Source: CAXDOZ01 sp963991145 (GTDB taxonomy: Bacteria; Bacteroidota; Bacteroidia; Chitinophagales; JABDMM01). Taken from it: DNA of 46,679 bases. The notes below the pieces were generated by a model. That model was not told the DNA's origin, searched no databases, and worked only from the letters and a program-made list of their open reading frames with translations. Both the position numbers and the translations under genes were made by a program. Positions 11,101-18,756 of this stretch are shown piece by piece. The number at the start of each line of letters is the position of its first letter. Position 1 is the stretch's first letter. The stretch lies in contig CAXDOZ010000006.1 of assembly GCA_963991145.1 (NCBI GenBank), positions 1 to 46,679 of the forward strand, given 5' to 3'.

Positions 11101-14100
11101 TTTATATCAAACTGCCATAGCCAATTTGTAAGAGGAGCAGCATTTGCAATAGAAGAGTCAACTATACAAATTGAGTCGTTGATACAGGCCGAGTCAGAAG
11201 TAAATCTTGCCGTAGGCAATCCAACTACTACTGCATTGATAACAGTATCTCCTACACAACCGTGCTGATCTGTAACTGAAAGACTTACTGGATATGTTCC
11301 TATTGCAGAATATATAGTTCCAGGGTTTTGAACAGAGAGAATTGGACTCCCAGCATTAAGAGTATCCAGATCCCATGTCCAGGCAACTATATTACCCCAT
11401 GGCAAATTCGTGCTTTGATCAATGAAATTGGTTGAATCACCAATACAGGTTGTATCTACTATGAAGTTGGCAGTAGGAATATCAAATACTACCACCTGAA
11501 TTATCGTATCATCCGGACAACCAATTGGATTCCTTACCTGAAGGCGCACATTGTATATACCCGCAGAATCATAAACGTACGATGGATTTTGAAGTGAAGA
11601 TGTATCTCCATTTCCAAAGTTCCAGAGGTGTTCCTGAATAGTTCCAAAATCAGAAACTGAGAAATCGGTAAAGAATGTCGTATCTCCCAGACAAACAGAA
11701 TCAGTAACAAAGCTTGCTGTAGGAATTGAACTCACCACAACCGTGTTGATCGTATCATCAGAACAGCCCAATGCATCGGTTATAATTAAACTGATGGTAT
11801 ATACTCCAGTATCTGGGTATACATAACATGCATTTTGTGCTGAAACAATCGAAGAGGTATCAGTAAGATCGAACTGCCATATCCAGGAATTCAATGGAGC
11901 TGCATTAATCGCAGAATTATCTGTTAAACAAATAGAGTCCTGAATACAAGCAGAATCAGATGTGAAATTAGCTGTAGGCAGACCAACAACTGTAGCAATA
12001 CTTACTGAGTCATCCTGACAACCATTAGTATCTGTAACTGTCAATGAGAAGTTATACCCTCCTACTATTGAATAAAGAACAACAGGGTCAGTGCTGTTTG
12101 AAGTTATTGTTCCCGGGTTGTTTAAGTCTAGATCCCAGTTCCAAGAGTTAATGCTTGCATCTCCATTATTCAGCCCTGCATCAAAGAAGAAGGTACTATC
12201 TCCAATACAGGTAGTATCAACAGTAAATGAAGAGGTAGGCAGTAACCATGATCTAACGCTTATAATAGTATCTCCCACACAGCCTAGATCTGTAGTTACA
12301 GTAAGACTTGTATTGTAAACTCCCCCAAGTTGATAAGCATTGGAAGGATTCTGCAAAGTAGAGCTATCTCCATTTCCAAACTGCCAATTCCATGTTACAA
12401 TGGACCCAAATGATGTTGTAGAAACATCGAAGAAGTCGGTGGTGTCCAGAGCACAAACTGTATCTGCTATGAAGTTAGCCACTGGCAGATCCTCTACTCT
12501 AATTTCTGCAAAGCTTGTATCAGAGCAGCCATAGGAGTCAGAAACAATCAATGATGCAACTCTTAAACCTGATGTGCCAAACAGATAGCACACAGATTGT
12601 CCTGACAGGGAAATACCTGTTGAAGTGTCAATATCCCATGTCCAGGTTTGAATTGGTAAATCACCGGCGATGCTTCTGTCAATTGGGCAGGAAGAATCTC
12701 CAAGACATGAGGTATCACCAATAAATTGAGCAGTAGGTGTTTGAAGAATTGTAGTAGTCAGAATCGTATCATCAAAACAACCGGCAGAATCCGTTACAGT
12801 CAATCTAACTGAATACTGCCCTGCGGCTGGATATCTAAAGGATGGATTTTGAAGTGTCGAACTACCAGCCACTACCCCACTAGTATCGAAGTCCCATTGC
12901 CATTGTGCAAAGCCTACTCCACCAAGATCCTGGCTGAGATCAGTAAAGGAACTAGAATCTGCAAGACAAGTAGAATCTTCCTGGAAATTTGCAAGTGGCT
13001 TATTTGTTATAGCAACAACTATGCACGTATCATCAGTCCCTGCGCAGGCAGAACTGTTTGAGACTGTCAAACATACCGTGTAGTTACCTGGGGCTGCATA
13101 GAAATGGCTTGGATCAGAGAGATCACTTGTATCTCCATCTCCAAAGTCCCAATCCCAACTGACCAATACTCCTGTATTGGCTAGCGATAGATCAGTAAAG
13201 TTTACTGTATCACCAAAGCAGGCTCGATCAGGAGAAAAATTAGCTAGTGGCTTTGGTGAAATCGGCACTGCAAGCGTGGTGTCATGAGAGCAACCTCTGG
13301 TGTCTGTCACCTGGAGATTTACTGCAAAGACAGAATCAGCACTGAAGGTGTGAGCAGGGTTTTGATTGGTAGAAGTGGCACCCAGATCATCAAAATTCCA
13401 GAGCCATGAGTTCACAGAACCGGTGCTGCTGCTTGATTGATCGGTAAAGCTTGTGGAGTCACCTAAACAAACAGTATCGAAGTTAAAATCTGCAATAACC
13501 CTATCAAGCGTAACAACTATGGAATCTGTATTCGTACAATTATTGGCATCCAGCCCTGTCACAAAGAATTTGGTCGTAGTATCAACGCTCACCCATGGAT
13601 TAGAAATGCTTGAATCGCTCAAGCCCATCGAAGGTGTCCAAACGTAGCTTGTTCCTCCAATTGCCAGGAGCTGGATACTATCCTGGTAACAATGACTGGT
13701 GTCGTCTAAGGTTGTAATAGTTGGATTAGCATAGACATTTATTATAGCTGTATCTGAACCCTGACATCCTAAAAAGTCGGTAACAGTAAGAGTTACTGTA
13801 TATGCACCTGTTAAATTATATGTATAAGTAGGGTTTTGTGCATTACTGCCTGCTCCCATACTTCCAAAATCCCATGACCAGGCAATTATGGAAGTATCTG
13901 CCGTAGAGCTATCATAAAATTGCACAAACCCTGGCAAGCAAGCATTGGAGTCCGGACTGTAAATATTGGCTACGGGATCTGTAGGAATAATTAATACCCT
14001 TGAGGATGTGTCCCAACAACCGATACTATTTAAGACAGCGAGTAATACTGTATAAGAGCCCGCATTGTTATAGGTGTGGGTTGGATTTTGTTGAGAGGAA

Positions 14101-17100
14101 GTGTCACCGTCTCCAAAGAACCAATAGAATTCAGTAATGGGATATCCTCCCGAACCTCCTGAACTTAAGTCTGTAAAGCTCACTGTTCCTCCATTACAAA
14201 TGTTTCCGAAGCTCAAAGAGAAATTTGCAGACGGAGTATCAACCCTAATCGTATCGAGAGTTACTTGCTCTAATCTGGAGCAACCAGCCGTATCTGTCAG
14301 AAGGAAATCGATCGTATAGTTTCCAGGCTGGGAATAGGTAATAAAGAAGGTGTCAAGGCATGGGTTAGCCGGGGTCCCATAACAGGAAGGAATCCAGGTA
14401 AATGAACCTAATCCTGCACCGGGAGTGATAGTTCTTATCGTGTCAACCCTTATTGATTGAACATAATATGCCACTCTGACCGGCTGACAGCTATCTAAAA
14501 CTTCTGAGCTAACCGTAACTGCGGGTCCACCGACCTCAAATGCTGTCCTACTTACTGTATCCGTGCATCCAGTGCTTGTGGTCACGATCAAAGTGATAGT
14601 GTCAATCACCGGCCTGTTGTATGTGTGAAATGGGTTCTGCAGGTTTGATGTAACAGTATTATTGTCGTAGGACCAGAACCAACTAACTACATTATTCAAA
14701 GAACTATCAACAAACTGGACCCCTACAGGAGGACAATCTAATCGGGTTGAAACTCCTCCAAAGTTGGCAATAGGGTTTCGGACAATAATTGATTGGGTTG
14801 CTGAATCCTGACAACCAAGGTTGTCGGTAATTGTAAGCCCCACCTGAAAAACTCCAGTATCCGGATAGTTAATAACCGGATTTGAAAGGTTTGAGGTATT
14901 AGGTACACCTTGCGGGAAGGTCCAACTATAGTTTGGTCCCACAACTGTTCCTGTATTGGAAAAGGTAATATTCTGATTTTGACAAACAAAAGTATCGGTG
15001 GCTGCGATGTTTACATCTGGATGTTGGACAGTAATCGTCCTACTTTGAGAACTACGACAACCAAAAGTGTCCCAAACAGTAAGAGTGGCAGTATATACCC
15101 CTGGATTAGCGTAGACATGTGTGATAATTGAATCTGAACTCAAAGGAGATCCATCTCCAAAATCCCATACGATTGAATCAATGCTTGAAATTGGTGCGAA
15201 GCTGGTATCAGTGAATGTTACAGAAAATGGCAGACATCCAGAGGTGGCAGTTGAGGCAATTCTTGCATATGATCCATGTACAGTTATCCAATCCAACATG
15301 GTTACAGTATCTGTACAACCGTTAGGAGTGGTATTCCTCATTACAATCGAATACACTCCTGGATCTGAATAGGTGTAATCCTGCACCCGTAATCTTAAAA
15401 ATGGAGAAGTCTCATAAGACGGCGAACCTCCTTGGTAGTCAAAATCCCACCTGGAATTATTGTTGTTCCCTGGGGCGGCATTTGGAGAGGTGTTTGTAAG
15501 AGTAATTGGATTGTTCCTGCATACTTCTGTTCGATTAGTAGAAACAGTAGCAATTGGGTCATAAATACACCTGTTACGTGTTATTGAATGGCTACAATTG
15601 AATGTGTCATTAAATGCAGTTAGAGTAACTACAAAACATCCAGACGTATCATAAGTCCATTGTGCGGTAAGTGAAGTTGAAGTATCATCTGTTCGATTGG
15701 GATCGCCAAAATCCCAAAGAAATCTATTGGCTCTAGTAGTGGTTGTCCTGAAATATCTAGTGAGTGGAGTTTGACAAGTAAAACTATCAATCAATTCAGC
15801 ACGCGGTGGATTAATGACAACCGGGCCATTGGTTGCAGTATCGCAGCATCCATAATGACAAGCTGTAAGAAGCGGATAATATGTACCTACATCACCGAAG
15901 GTATGATTCACATCACATCCTGCAACTATGGGAGAACCATCCAGGAAATCCCAATAGCACGAATCACCTGGAGTACTTAGACTTACAAAATTCACCTGCA
16001 ACTCCTCAAAACAACTTGTGTCGGTATCCCAGGAAAAGTCAACCACAGGGGTATCTCCTAGACAAATTCTGTCAGTGTACTGAATTGTATCTGTACAACC
16101 ACCTATGGTGTTAATTATCAAACTTGGAGTATAGCATCCAGTATCATTAAACACAAATGAACCAGTATCTAATGGTCCAACCTGATCAAAAACTCCATCT
16201 CCATTGAAATCCCATTGATAGCTAATTATTGAATCGGTAGCTAAAATGGTCGAGGTAGAGGTGAATCTTATCCTTCTTGGAGCGCAACCTCTGTTCCTGT
16301 TTACTGAAAATCTTGCATTAGGTGGTGTAATCAAAATTGACTTTGATTCTGAACCTGTACAACCATTCGCATCAGTAACAGTCAATGTTGCATTCCCGCC
16401 ATTAGGGTTATAAATAACAGGTGGAGGAGTGAAATTTGTGCTATTAGAAATATTTGAATTCGTGAAAGCCCATGAGTAATTTAGGCCAGGCAAGGAGTTA
16501 TTGATCCAGTTAACTGTGTAGGGATATACACAGGTTGTGGTATCGTCATTTGTTGAGATACTCGCAGTTGGATTGGGGTTTATAACAACATAATTTGTTC
16601 TAGTCCTTGTTTGACTACAACCACCAATAGTATAAGTCATTGAGACAGTATATGAACCGGTTCCCGGATAGGTATGGCAAGGGTTAGCAGTAGTAACCAA
16701 TGGAGAACCATCTCCAAAGTTCCAGGAATAAGTACCTCCAGCAGGAGAGCTTTGATTGGTAAAGCAAACCTGGGCTCCATCACAAACCGATGGATTAGCT
16801 GAAGTAAATTGCGCCACAACGCTATCGATATTTACATAGCTAGACCTTAGGAATGTGTCAGCACATCCAGTAACTGTATTAGTGGCAATTAATCTAACTG
16901 TGTAGTTTCCCGAAGTGTAAGTATGACTCGGATTTGCGGCCGTACTGGTAGTTCCATCCCCGAAATCCCAGAGATAGCTATTTGCACCTCCAGAACTGGT
17001 GTTGGAAAAGTTAACCGTATGGGGAGAAGTACATGAGTTTCTATTTGCAGCATTGAAATTGGCATTAGGCACCTGGTTAACACGTACTATATTATTGTAA

Positions 17101-17669
17101 GTAGTGTCCTTGATACAGCCGCATGCATTTACAAGCCTAATTCTAATGTTATAGTTTCCAGGAGTATTATAGGTTACTGTTCCCGATCCATTTAGGTTTG
17201 GACCACCGTTATTTGGGAAGATTGTGGTGCTTGTCATTATACCACATTCAGGCGTAGAGTTATCGGTGATGTTTACTGATAGAGGGGCACAACCAACTCC
17301 TGGACTTACACTTAAACTTGGACTAGGTAATCCAAAGGCATTTATATAATCGACCCTGGTGAATGTGTCGCAACTAGGCGAATCATCACAAATCACTAGC
17401 TCGATGGTATATAGACCAGGGCTGGTAAATGTGAATGGAAATGGATTTGCCGTGCTTGGCTGCACAACACCATTTATAATCCACTGACGGGATGAATTAA
17501 TGATGTTAGCGCCAGGGCTTGGCACGCTAATATCAGAGAATGATACATTTAAAGGAACACATCCCAAAGTGGCAGGTGTTCCTACAAAATTCGCGTTTAT
17601 CTGACTCTCACCGCGTATTCCAACTATGCATAGCAAGCACAGAAGGACTCCAGCGTAAATTTGCTTCAT
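8169..17669 (-). CDS. Giant PKD-repeat surface adhesin with type IX secretion (type B) C-terminal domain
   Basis: A 3166-aa exported protein. It has a signal peptide (about 1-21, CIVGIRGESQ), then about 36 tandem Ig-fold modules of 75-100 residues by my reading. Roughly 33 are PKD type (core motifs W-DFGDG, QNPxHxY, G-Y-V-L-VTD-GC-D). Modules 16, 35 and 36 look like other Ig-like units. The C-terminal domain (about 8169-8478) is the gliding-motility-associated type: VPSGFSPNQDGNNDRLYV, FRVFDRWGNLVFES, WDG, then the end TGNVTLIK. Nearly every module has one cysteine near its start and one in the final GC motif, implying a disulfide per module. The ATG at 17669 follows an AAGGAAGG purine tract. 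It is transcribed after one PorP/SprF gene and just before another. By analogy with SprB it is likely a surface adhesin; the ligand is unknown. Confidence 0.95.
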   Translation of the reverse strand: MKQIYAGVLLCLLCIVGIRGESQINANFVGTPATLGCVPLNVSFSDISVPSPGANIINSSRQWIINGVVQPSTANPFPFTFTSPGLYTIELVICDDSPSCDTFTRVDYINAFGLPSPSLSVSPGVGCAPLSVNITDNSTPECGIMTSTTIFPNNGGPNLNGSGTVTYNTPGNYNIRIRLVNACGCIKDTTYNNIVRVNQVPNANFNAANRNSCTSPHTVNFSNTSSGGANSYLWDFGDGTTSTAANPSHTYTSGNYTVRLIATNTVTGCADTFLRSSYVNIDSVVAQFTSANPSVCDGAQVCFTNQSSPAGGTYSWNFGDGSPLVTTANPCHTYPGTGSYTVSMTYTIGGCSQTRTRTNYVVINPNPTASISTNDDTTTCVYPYTVNWINNSLPGLNYSWAFTNSNISNSTNFTPPPVIYNPNGGNATLTVTDANGCTGSESKSILITPPNARFSVNRNRGCAPRRIRFTSTSTILATDSIISYQWDFNGDGVFDQVGPLDTGSFVFNDTGCYTPSLIINTIGGCTDTIQYTDRICLGDTPVVDFSWDTDTSCFEELQVNFVSLSTPGDSCYWDFLDGSPIVAGCDVNHTFGDVGTYYPLLTACHYGCCDTATNGPVVINPPRAELIDSFTCQTPLTRYFRTTTTRANRFLWDFGDPNRTDDTSTSLTAQWTYDTSGCFVVTLTAFNDTFNCSHSITRNRCIYDPIATVSTNRTEVCRNNPITLTNTSPNAAPGNNNNSRWDFDYQGGSPSYETSPFLRLRVQDYTYSDPGVYSIVMRNTTPNGCTDTVTMLDWITVHGSYARIASTATSGCLPFSVTFTDTSFAPISSIDSIVWDFGDGSPLSSDSIITHVYANPGVYTATLTVWDTFGCRSSQSRTITVQHPDVNIAATDTFVCQNQNITFSNTGTVVGPNYSWTFPQGVPNTSNLSNPVINYPDTGVFQVGLTITDNLGCQDSATQSIIVRNPIANFGGVSTRLDCPPVGVQFVDSSLNNVVSWFWSYDNNTVTSNLQNPFHTYNRPVIDTITLIVTTSTGCTDTVSRTAFEVGGPAVTVSSEVLDSCQPVRVAYYVQSIRVDTIRTITPGAGLGSFTWIPSCYGTPANPCLDTFFITYSQPGNYTIDFLLTDTAGCSRLEQVTLDTIRVDTPSANFSLSFGNICNGGTVSFTDLSSGGSGGYPITEFYWFFGDGDTSSQQNPTHTYNNAGSYTVLLAVLNSIGCWDTSSRVLIIPTDPVANIYSPDSNACLPGFVQFYDSSTADTSIIAWSWDFGSMGAGSNAQNPTYTYNLTGAYTVTLTVTDFLGCQGSDTAIINVYANPTITTLDDTSHCYQDSIQLLAIGGTSYVWTPSMGLSDSSISNPWVSVDTTTKFFVTGLDANNCTNTDSIVVTLDRVIADFNFDTVCLGDSTSFTDQSSSSTGSVNSWLWNFDDLGATSTNQNPAHTFSADSVFAVNLQVTDTRGCSHDTTLAVPISPKPLANFSPDRACFGDTVNFTDLSLANTGVLVSWDWDFGDGDTSDLSDPSHFYAAPGNYTVCLTVSNSSACAGTDDTCIVVAITNKPLANFQEDSTCLADSSSFTDLSQDLGGVGFAQWQWDFDTSGVVAGSSTLQNPSFRYPAAGQYSVRLTVTDSAGCFDDTILTTTILQTPTAQFIGDTSCLGDSSCPIDRSIAGDLPIQTWTWDIDTSTGISLSGQSVCYLFGTSGLRVASLIVSDSYGCSDTSFAEIRVEDLPVANFIADTVCALDTTDFFDVSTTSFGSIVTWNWQFGNGDSSTLQNPSNAYQLGGVYNTSLTVTTDLGCVGDTIISVRSWLLPTSSFTVDTTCIGDSTFFFDAGLNNGDASINSWNWDLDLNNPGTITSNSTDPVVLYSIVGGYNFSLTVTDTNGCQDDSVSIATVVGLPTANFTSDSACIQDSICLTDNSAINAAPLNSWIWQFDLTDTSSIVSAQNACYVYPDTGVYTISLIITDALGCSDDTINTVVVSSIPTASFVTDSVCLGDTTFFTDFSVSDFGTIQEHLWNFGNGDTSSLQNPSYVYDSAGIYNVRLQVRNPIGCPDDTIIQVVVFDIPTANFIVDTTCIGDSTNFIDQSTNLPWGNIVAWTWDLDTLNAGSPILSVQNPGTIYSAIGTYPVSLSVTDQHGCVGDTVINAVVVGLPTARFTSDSACINDSICIVDSSIANAAPLTNWLWQFDINDTSSILSGQTACYEYPDSGNYTIRLIVTDALGCQDDTTNAVIVSTIPTASFVTDSVCLGDTTFFTNFSVSDFGTITNYLWSFGNGDTSVLQDPFYVYDSAGIYNVRLTVVNPIGCPDDTVVQVVVFDIPEANFTADTVCFGDTTRFIDLSSNAPWGNIVGWQWDVDTLNPGSPTYTNQNPSHLYGTLGTYAVRLTATDEHGCVGDTVLNTSQFILPTAIFTSDTVCDGDSICLTDQSLAGTGLINNWNWDLGDASSSNQNSFCHLYADSGLYQVSLTVTDDRGCTDDTVRFNRVNLNPIALFTFLPTCSGDSTRFLDLSQAGQGIVDTWTWDFDDMTGSNDQNPIHIYAVGDTFRVTLTVGNEFGCFDSISRVLPILQGPIPDYVFDTVCFGDTTSFSDASSNGAGVNQSWFWDFGNGDTAVGQNVQYSFPLDQTYNVQLTVTDTNDCVARVTQDVIVFTLPTAAFTNSNLCFRSAINFTDQSVQGFNPITNWLWDFDDLGASSTLQNPQHTFTLPSTYDVSLVVTDSRSCVDTVVRSLTVNPKPIANFGIDRPFMCPGEQVCFTDSSTVAGSTGAISGWNWDFNFNTGTDATTQNPCTIYPGPGTYSVQLIVSDTNQCTDTLIQLANVYNNPSANFDWQVACVDSPMQFTDFSLEGDTAISDWLWDFGDFVQDIVQNPTHEYQTPGNFNVTLTVTDEIGCTDSESRIVQVDFRPDIQAQGSQTICWGESVVLSATGATTYTWEDNIWYNVLTPSGDSILATPLGTITYTVTGENGVCPPDDTTVTVTVIPTRPMTLDVLGPDSVVIGTGTQLFADISGIIDSISWTPDASLSCNDCRDPFASPDVTTTYTATIYYSENGVVCTQTDVITVYVVDQCPEDLLYVPSGFSPNQDGNNDRLYVRGVGIQTVNFFRVFDRWGNLVFESLNTDANDASVGWDGTDNGGKRYNPGVFVYVTEVVCSNGNVLTKTGNVTLIK
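10455..12737 (-). repeat. Three-module PKD super-repeat (period about 760 bases, three copies)
   Basis: Within the giant adhesin, three consecutive blocks of three PKD modules repeat in the same order. The equivalent Pro codons of the [LTG]-PT-A block starts lie at 12737, 11978, 11216 and 10454, giving periods of 759, 762 and 762 bases (253-254 residues). Each block is ordered type A (SICL-D and ACYxYPD), type B (FGNGDTSSLQNP, then PIGC or DLGC) and type C (WDLD-LN-G-P, DxxGCxGD). The last two blocks are the most alike: FVTDSVCLGDTTFFT and NFGTI/DFGTI contexts recur, as does RNPIGCPDDT versus VNPIGCPDDT. A fourth type A module starts at 10454. Confidence 0.85.
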
Positions 17670-17762
17670 AGACCTTCCTTATTCTTCTTTTCGTCTTGTT
17701 GATGGGGTCTCTAACTTCTAAGATAAATTATTCAAAGGGTATTTGCCTTAAATTATCTTCAA

Positions 17763-18752
17763 CTAAAAGGTTGGGCAGTAAATTTTCCTGTAGTTTCTCA
17801 CACGTTTAAAGCTTCCTGTATATAATAGAGCTACTTCAAGCGCGCCTCTACCATTAGTTCCACCGCTTAATTCCGAAACATTGATATCATAGCTAAATCC
17901 AAATGTAAAACCGCTGACATCAATTCGTAAAGTAGGAATTACAGCATCTACAGCTGGCTGTGAAAGCCTTGCAAATAATCCAAAGCTGATGCTTGCATCG
18001 GTTTCCAGATCATCTCCAAAAACATACTGTAGATAGGTTCCAAAATTTACCTGTTGTGCTTTGAGTTGGCGAGCATATAACAGTGATGGAAGTAAATTGA
18101 AACGCTCACCAACTTCAATAAGAGCTCCAGCACTTAGCACGTGCTTGGGGCTTATCGTTGAACTCGCGTCCTGAAGAAAACTATTCTTAGGCTCATTTAG
18201 GTGATGGTAGGCATAACCGATGTACATGTTCAACCTGTCTCTAGGTACAATATGCCAAAGCAATCCAGCAGAGAAGTCCATATCGGAAAATGACTCCTGA
18301 GCCAGAGCTTCAATCTGATCCGGGAACAAGGCAGCATTGGGATTTAAACTCCTACTTATAAAGCCTGCTGAGAATCCTAAAGCAATGCTTTGTTGAACTC
18401 TGTCTCCAAAACCCTTCGAGTAAGCAAAGCTCATATTTACATGAGTGGTATTGAAGTTCAGGTCTCCTGCCCTGTCTGAATATAAATAGGCCCCTACTCC
18501 AAAGTAATCCTCACGGAGTTTGTCCTTGAAAAGTGAAAAATCAACCCCACCCGCAATTGTCTCATACTTTGAATTGATTGATCCCCATTGAGTGCGATAA
18601 TTTGCCTGCAGCCTGTAATGACCATTGAAGAACCCAGTCATAGCAGGATTCAGGGTAAGCGGAGATAAGTTGAATTGGGAGAAATGGATGTCCTGTCCTC
18701 TTACAGAAGAGAACATAAAGACGATTGCAAAAAATAAGTAGACCTTTTTCAT
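17763..18752 (-). CDS. PorP/SprF family type IX secretion membrane protein (paired with SprB-like adhesin)
   Basis: A 329-aa outer-membrane barrel with a signal peptide (1 to about 19, FMFSSVRGQ) and the family signature DIHFSQFNLSPLTLNPAMTG. It aligns along its length with the PorP/SprF protein at 7133-8161: both have an NFGTY strand, LRID/ARVD then GFTFGFSYDINVSEL, and a closing YTGSF or YSGCF strand. It starts 4 bases after the 915-aa adhesin gene, so the two are almost certainly co-transcribed and probably partners. The two PorP/SprF genes and their substrates look like a tandem duplication of a substrate-plus-partner cassette followed by strong divergence. Confidence 0.93.
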   Translation of the reverse strand: MKKVYLFFAIVFMFSSVRGQDIHFSQFNLSPLTLNPAMTGFFNGHYRLQANYRTQWGSINSKYETIAGGVDFSLFKDKLREDYFGVGAYLYSDRAGDLNFNTTHVNMSFAYSKGFGDRVQQSIALGFSAGFISRSLNPNAALFPDQIEALAQESFSDMDFSAGLLWHIVPRDRLNMYIGYAYHHLNEPKNSFLQDASSTISPKHVLSAGALIEVGERFNLLPSLLYARQLKAQQVNFGTYLQYVFGDDLETDASISFGLFARLSQPAVDAVIPTLRIDVSGFTFGFSYDINVSELSGGTNGRGALEVALLYTGSFKRVRNYRKIYCPTF

Positions 18753-18756
18753 CCCA

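Noticed and set aside
8495..17083. Many antisense and out-of-frame open frames of 60-83 codons over the giant adhesin
   Set aside because: They follow from the biased codons of the repeats, have no domain features and lie wholly within a clear gene.
8169..17669. Tandem repeat DNA of the giant gene as a CRISPR array or satellite
   Set aside because: The repeat unit is coding, 240-760 bases long, diverged and in frame; there are no short identical direct repeats with unique spacers.
17701..17760. TACCCTTTG as a promoter for the giant adhesin
   Set aside because: The spacing inside the box is one base too long for TAnnTTTG, and the gene can be read from the upstream cassette.
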